Positions 5,568 through 9,129 of a stretch of 9,129 nt of DNA are shown here, in pieces (position 1 is the first letter of the stretch; each line of letters begins with the position of its first letter). The notes beneath the pieces are model-generated. The model had not been told where the DNA came from. It worked only from the letters and a program-made list of their open reading frames with translations, and ran no database searches. This DNA comes from Chloroflexota bacterium (GTDB lineage: Bacteria > Chloroflexota > Dehalococcoidia > DSTF01 > JACRBR01), in contig JANXYW010000454.1 of the NCBI GenBank assembly GCA_025355835.1, forward strand, positions 1 through 9,129. Direction: 5' to 3'. A program made the translations under genes and the position numbers.

Positions 5568-6010
5568 GGAAGCGAGTACTTGGAATCGCAGTTATGGGCG
5601 TCGCATTGACAGGGGCAGCAGCGTGCGGCGGTGGAGCCTCGTCGAAGACGGATACGCCGGTCGACGAGACGATCACCATCGAGGCCAAGAACGTGAAGTT
5701 CGTGCCGAACAGCATAACCATCCCCGCAGGGAAAACCGTGAAGCTCATACTGAAGAACAGCGACGCGGGCACGGAGCACGACCTCGCCTCGGACGACCTG
5801 ATGGTGTCAATGACGCAGGGCGGCGGCCACGGATCGGGTCACGAGTCGACGATGGCCGGCGACGCTTCAATGATGCTGGCGGTACACACGAAGGAAGGCG
5901 AGACCAACTCAATCATCTTCAAGGCGGCCAAACCGGGAACCTACAACATCTACTGCACGATCGCCGGGCACAGGGACGCCGGAATGATCGGCACGATCAC
6001 CGTCGTATAA
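5564..6010 (+). CDS. Cupredoxin-domain lipoprotein (plastocyanin-like copper protein)
   Basis: The 148-residue secreted protein has a short signal peptide and a candidate lipobox ending LTGAAAC (Cys21). The Leu expected close to the Cys is replaced by Ala, so lipidation is likely rather than certain. Residues about 36-148 form a plastocyanin/azurin-type cupredoxin: AKNVKFVPNSITIPAGKTVK, His72 in TEHDL, then YCTIAGHRDAGMIGTITV with Cys131, His136 and Met141, the type 1 copper ligand set. A His/Met-rich, Gly-rich insert at about residues 80-104 adds further possible copper ligands. It overlaps copA by 4 nt and is surely part of that operon. It probably accepts, stores or transfers copper outside the membrane. 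An electron-transfer role is possible, but no redox partner is nearby. Confidence 0.88.
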   Translation: MRKRVLGIAVMGVALTGAAACGGGASSKTDTPVDETITIEAKNVKFVPNSITIPAGKTVKLILKNSDAGTEHDLASDDLMVSMTQGGGHGSGHESTMAGDASMMLAVHTKEGETNSIIFKAAKPGTYNIYCTIAGHRDAGMIGTITVV

Positions 6011-6117
6011 CCCCGGCGCATTGGCCCACGCCGCGAACCCGACAGAACGAGGCTCCACGCCTGCTGCGTCCCCCGTGCGGCGCTGATCTCCACCTCCAGG
6101 CCAACACTTCATTCGCT

Positions 6118-6164
6118 CCCCTCTCCACGACGTGGAGAGGGTGGCGCCGAGGCGCCGGGTGAGG
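6118..6164 (+). repeat. Palindromic intergenic repeat, copy 4
   Basis: This copy has a perfect 11-bp stem (6119-6129 and 6131-6141) with a 1-nt centre, then GGCGCC-GA-GGCGCC, then GGGTGAGG. Both palindromes carry compensated arm changes relative to copy 1 (for example GGCGCC on both sides), which suggests structure is maintained. Confidence 0.8.
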
Positions 6165-6217
6165 TGCGCGGCTGACGCGACCGCTTGTACCCCGGCACGC
6201 AACCCGAAACGCTCCTC

Positions 6218-6264
6218 CTCGCCCCCTTGTGTGAGATGAGGTGGCCGAAGGCCGGAGGTGAGGG
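6218..6264 (+). repeat. Palindromic intergenic repeat, copy 5 (degraded)
   Basis: The first stem is poorly preserved (CTCGCCCCCTTGTGTGAGATGAGG). The second part, GGCCGAAGGCC, and the end GGAGGTGAGGGG are clear. It has the same orientation as the other copies, about 100 nt after copy 4. Confidence 0.65.
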
Positions 6265-6339
6265 GCCACGCATAGCCCCCCACCCCCGCGCCAAGTACGA
6301 TCACCGAACACGAACACGCCACACCGAAGGACCATCGCC

Positions 6340-8112
6340 ATGCGCAACCTCCGCACGCTCGCCAGCCTTTTCGCCGCCTCGGCGATACTCGCGCTCACCG
6401 GCATCGCGACGCACACCGCGACAGCGACGCCCGCGAACATCGCGCCGAAGTTCGAAGACGCGCCCTGTCCCATGAAGATCCCCGACGGCCAGCGCGCCGA
6501 GAACGTCCGCTGCGGATTCCTCAGCGTCCCCGAAACGCGCGGCGGCGACGACGGCCGCATGATTAAGATCGCCGTCGCGATCCTCAAGTCGACGTCCGCG
6601 CGGCCGAAGCGCGATCCCGTCGTGTACGTCACCGGCGGCCCCGGCTTCCCCGCGCTCGATGGCGAACTACAGGGCCTCGGCCAGGCGGACGTCGCCGCGT
6701 TCATCCAGTCCGAGCGCGATTTCATCTTCTTCGACCAGCGCGGCACCGGCCACTATCAAGACGGCCTCTTCTGCCCCGAGACCGATCACCTGCTGCTCGC
6801 TGCGCTCTCGGTGAATCGTGCGCCTGCCGAGGCCCGCGCCGCCTCGCGAACCGCGCTGCTCGCCTGCCGCGATCGACTGGTCGCGCGGGGCGTGAACCTC
6901 AACTCCTACAGCAGCATCGCAACCGCGCACGACATCGCCGACATGATGCGCCTGCTCGGGTACGGTGACTACAATCTCTACGGCACGTCGTATGGCCCAC
7001 GCGCCATCCTCGCCGCGGTGCGCGAAACGCCCGAACACATTCGCAGCGTCATTCTCGATTCGCCGCTCGCGCCGCAAGCGAACAGCGGCCCGGACCGGGC
7101 GCCGGATCTACAGCGCTCGTTGCGGGAACTGTTCGATTCCTGCACGGCCGACACGAAGTGTCACGCCGCGTACCCTCGGTTGGAGGAGCAAGCTTGGGAT
7201 CTGATTGACCGAGCGAACGCGCACCCAATCGAGGTTCAGATCAACGATACCGGCGGGAAGCCGATCACGATTCGCATCTCGGGCAGGACGTTGCTGTCAG
7301 GCGCGTTCGGCGCCTTCTACAACGCGTCACTGATCCGGGTGTTGCCGTTTGCGATTGACCAGATCGACAACGGCAACTACGGCATCCTCGCGATACTGGC
7401 GCAGCAACTCGCGTTTCAGTTCGCCGGCTCGGCCGAGGCGATGGGCACGTCAGTGGATTGCAACGAAGACACGCCGTTCTACACCGCCGACCAGATCGTC
7501 GCCGCGAACAAAGGCGTCCGCCAAGAGATCATCGACGCGCAGATCGGCACGTCAACCCTGGACGCGCTGAACGACGCGCAATTGCTGTGCCGCGAATGGG
7601 GCACGCCCGCACCGCGCCCGCGCGAGAACGAAGCCGTCGTCAGCGCCATCCCCGCACTCGTGCTCGATGGCCAGTTCGACCCGATCACGCCGCCGAGCTA
7701 CGGCAAGCTCGCCGCAGAACACCTCTCCCGCAGCTTCGTCTACCTGTTCCGCAGCTCCGGCCACGGGGTCACGTACGAGCAGTACGACTGCGCAACCAAC
7801 ATCATCAAGCAGTTTCTCGCCGCCCCACCGAACCGCCCCAACTCCGCCTGCCTGGCTACGATCCAACCCCTCGACTTCGTCATCGGCGACAACCCAACCA
7901 CCCGCCCAAGCGAAGCGGGATCCTCGCCCGCAGCAGCGCAGCCGTCCGTTCCACAACAGATCATCAAAGGGCCCGACACCGGCACCGGTGCCAGTGCCGC
8001 ACCGCAACACAAAATCAACATCGCCGCGCTACTAGCACTAACCGCCGCAGCCGCACTACTTGCCGCATGCGGTGTAACAACCGCCCGCCGCTCAGCGCAC
8101 CACGATCGATAG
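6340..8112 (+). CDS. Secreted TAP-like alpha/beta hydrolase (S33-type peptidase family) with C-terminal anchor
   Basis: This 590-residue serine hydrolase is of the tripeptidyl-aminopeptidase-like group. A signal peptide covers about residues 1-29 (NLRTLASLFAASAILALTG...ATA). Near the oxyanion region, TGGPGF (98-103) is followed by FFDQRGTG. The nucleophile elbow is GTSYG with Ser217; the other triad members are Asp447 in DGQFDPITPP and His475 in SSGHGV, with the C-terminal TAP-like domain around them. Length and order fit the family; substrate peptides are unknown. After a Pro/Ala/Ser-rich linker the tail holds PDTGTG (545-550), a hydrophobic segment (about 559-579) and RRSAHHDR, a layout like a sortase-type wall-sorting signal or a simple membrane anchor. 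The start is supported by GAAGGA 8 nt upstream. Lying 329 nt after the copper genes, it is probably a separate unit. Confidence 0.88.
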   Translation: MRNLRTLASLFAASAILALTGIATHTATATPANIAPKFEDAPCPMKIPDGQRAENVRCGFLSVPETRGGDDGRMIKIAVAILKSTSARPKRDPVVYVTGGPGFPALDGELQGLGQADVAAFIQSERDFIFFDQRGTGHYQDGLFCPETDHLLLAALSVNRAPAEARAASRTALLACRDRLVARGVNLNSYSSIATAHDIADMMRLLGYGDYNLYGTSYGPRAILAAVRETPEHIRSVILDSPLAPQANSGPDRAPDLQRSLRELFDSCTADTKCHAAYPRLEEQAWDLIDRANAHPIEVQINDTGGKPITIRISGRTLLSGAFGAFYNASLIRVLPFAIDQIDNGNYGILAILAQQLAFQFAGSAEAMGTSVDCNEDTPFYTADQIVAANKGVRQEIIDAQIGTSTLDALNDAQLLCREWGTPAPRPRENEAVVSAIPALVLDGQFDPITPPSYGKLAAEHLSRSFVYLFRSSGHGVTYEQYDCATNIIKQFLAAPPNRPNSACLATIQPLDFVIGDNPTTRPSEAGSSPAAAQPSVPQQIIKGPDTGTGASAAPQHKINIAALLALTAAAALLAACGVTTARRSAHHDR

Positions 8113-8330
8113 CGAAAACATAAAATGGAGCGCGGGTGCCCCGCCCGTCCACCGCTACGCCCACGAACACTCGACCGTTTCCGCGGCACTCCCCGGCTGC
8201 TAGTAGAGGCGCTCATCGAGTCGCCGCTCGCAGAGTCGCCGTAGGAGCCACGAGACAGGAGACAACCCGTTGCGTCCGCGCCCGCACCAGAACCACCGTC
8301 CGCCTCTACGCACAGACCCCGTTCGCACCT

Positions 8331-8364
8331 CCCTCTCCGCCGGGCGGAGAGGGTCGGGGTGAGG
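8331..8364 (+). repeat. Palindromic intergenic repeat, copy 6 (short form)
   Basis: A perfect 11-bp stem CCCTCTCCGCC/GGCGGAGAGGG (8331-8341 and 8343-8353) is followed directly by TCGGGGTGAGG. The second GGCC palindrome present in the other copies is missing. Confidence 0.75.
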
Positions 8365-8436
8365 TCCACAAGCTGCCCCCGTGCGCCCGCCGGCGTTCGT
8401 CCGCCTGCAGTTCAGTTCACACATTCCCCAACAATC

Positions 8437-8467
8437 CTCCGCGTTCCTCTGCGGCTCTGCGGTGAAC
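8437..8467 (+). repeat. C/T-rich intergenic repeat, fourth copy
   Basis: It is identical over 26 nt (8441-8466) to 1864-1889 in the array upstream of csoR. Its GGTGAAC end overlaps the candidate -35 element of the next gene. Confidence 0.75.
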
Positions 8468-8491
8468 ACCAACCACCAGCCCTGCTACAAT
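8463..8491 (+). promoter_or_regulatory. Candidate promoter giving a leaderless or nearly leaderless transcript
   Basis: TACAAT at 8486-8491 is a good -10. TGAACA at 8463-8468 is a 4/6 match to -35 with a 17-nt spacer. Transcription would start around 8498-8501, at or just before the ATG at 8501, which fits the lack of a Shine-Dalgarno site. Confidence 0.6.
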
Positions 8492-8500
8492 CGCCGCACG

Positions 8501-9129
8501 ATGACCACAGACCGCGCCGCCACCACCACGATCCTCTTCTCCGACCTCGTCGGCTCGACGGAGCTGCTCCAGCGCGCCGGCGACGACGACGCGCAGCGCA
8601 TCTTCAAAGCGCACTACCAGCTCCTGCGCGATGCTGTCAGCGCCAACGGCGGCGCCGAGGTGAAGTCGCTCGGGGACGGGCTGATGGTCGCGTTCGCGTC
8701 GACAGCGGACGCCGTGCGCTGCGCGATCACCATGCAGCAGGCGTCGCGCCGCCCCGTCCACGGCGAGCGCATCACGATCCGCGTCGGCATCAACGCCGGC
8801 GACGCGCTGCGCGACGAAGGCGACTACTTCGGCACCGCCGTCGTCACGGCGCGACGGCTGTGCGATCGCGCTGGCCCCGGCCAGATCCTCTGCAGCGCCG
8901 TCATCGAGGCGCTCCTCGCCGGCCGTCAGGCGTTCTCGTTCCGCGATCTCGGCGAATTCGAGCTGAAGGGCCTCACCGCGCCCGTCGCCACGCGCGAGGT
9001 GATCTACGAAACGGAGCAGCCGGGACTGATGCTCAGCCGCACGCCGTTCGTCGGCCGCGATGCCGAACTGTCGCGCATCAAGGCGAAGCTCGCCGATGCG
9101 CGCACGGGCCGCGGCGGATTGGTGATGCT
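8501..9129 (+). CDS. Class III adenylate/guanylate cyclase-homology regulator, N-terminal part (partial)
   Basis: 209 residues are visible before the window ends. Residues about 8-165 form a class III nucleotide cyclase domain: FSDLVGST with metal-binding Asp15; KSLGDGLMVAF with substrate Lys55 and second metal Asp59; and GDYFGTAVVTARRLCDRAGPGQILCS. In active enzymes the last motif usually has an Asn (VNxAxR) for transition-state binding. Here that position is Val115, with Arg119 kept, so catalysis is doubtful. From about residue 193, TPFVGRDAELSRIKAKL is the typical entry to an AAA/STAND ATPase, often followed by TPR repeats in this family. The expected Walker A would begin just past position 9129. 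The start follows a candidate leaderless promoter. Its target is unknown, and a pseudocyclase sensor or scaffold is as likely as a cAMP producer. Confidence 0.88.
   Translation, partial: MTTDRAATTTILFSDLVGSTELLQRAGDDDAQRIFKAHYQLLRDAVSANGGAEVKSLGDGLMVAFASTADAVRCAITMQQASRRPVHGERITIRVGINAGDALRDEGDYFGTAVVTARRLCDRAGPGQILCSAVIEALLAGRQAFSFRDLGEFELKGLTAPVATREVIYETEQPGLMLSRTPFVGRDAELSRIKAKLADARTGRGGLVM

Larger units (their letters stand above)
6011..6339 (+). other. Repeat-filled intergenic region
   Basis: No gene is supported. It contains palindromic repeat copies 4 and 5 and the ribosome-binding site of the next gene (GAAGGA at 6326-6331). I found no clear terminator with a T-run for the copper operon. 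An open frame from 6185 is built from the repeat and an alternative frame of the downstream gene. Confidence 0.5.
8113..8500 (+). other. Intergenic region with repeats and the promoter of the cyclase-like gene
   Basis: No gene is supported. It holds a small GCGGG-TGC-CCCGC hairpin (8132-8144), palindromic repeat copy 6, the fourth C/T-rich repeat and a promoter just before 8501. The stretch 8150-8325 shows no recognisable element. Confidence 0.5.

Noticed and set aside
6185..6475. 96-residue plus-strand open frame
   Set aside because: It is built from palindromic repeat copy 5 and an alternative frame over the signal peptide of the hydrolase. It has no motif or credible RBS.
8132..8144. Terminator after the hydrolase gene
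   Set aside because: The GCGGG/CCCGC hairpin is not followed by a T-run on the plus strand. The T-rich side is on the minus strand, where no gene needs it.

Overview
This 9.1 kb window comes from a high-GC bacterial chromosome. The gene content is a bacterial-type ValRS, a CsoR/CopZ/CopA copper locus with cupredoxins, a TAP-like alpha/beta hydrolase with a possible wall-sorting tail, and a cyclase-type multidomain regulator. The intergenic repeats are very dense. This would fit a Chloroflexota (Dehalococcoidia-like) genome or, less likely, an actinomycete or an uncultivated relative. That placement is inference; no rRNA or other decisive marker is present.

Layout. Positions 1-1427 (minus strand) hold the N-terminal part of valS, cut off by the window edge. 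Its leader, on the minus strand at about 1470-1570, contains a terminator-like hairpin and a possible competing helix, which together suggest transcription attenuation. Positions 1813-1937 hold three copies of a short C/T-rich repeat with a 45-46 nt period. From 1938 a plus-strand copper operon begins: promoter, CsoR-type operator, csoR (2003-2269), a CopZ-like copper chaperone (2334-2540), a copper P1B-ATPase fused to a C-terminal cupredoxin domain (2697-5567), and a cupredoxin lipoprotein overlapping it by 4 nt (5564-6010). After a repeat-filled gap comes a secreted TAP-like serine hydrolase (6340-8112). A second repeat-filled gap leads to a class III cyclase-homology regulator (8501 to the window end, truncated), which looks leaderless.

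How the copper genes could work together (inference from family knowledge): CsoR senses cytoplasmic Cu(I) and derepresses the operon. The small HMA protein carries Cu(I) to the ATPase, which exports it. The extra ninth membrane segment places the fused cupredoxin domain on the outer face, beside the exit site. The co-translated cupredoxin lipoprotein, with a His/Met-rich insert, is a plausible next acceptor or sink. This would be an uninterrupted copper relay from cytosol to cell surface encoded by four genes.

The most unusual sequence-level features are: (i) two in-frame copies of an intergenic palindromic repeat inside the nucleotide-binding domain of the copper ATPase; (ii) the ATPase-cupredoxin fusion; (iii) four-unit heptanucleotide arrays ending exactly at a start codon in two unrelated genes, valS and copA; and (iv) at least three repeat families that occupy every intergenic gap.
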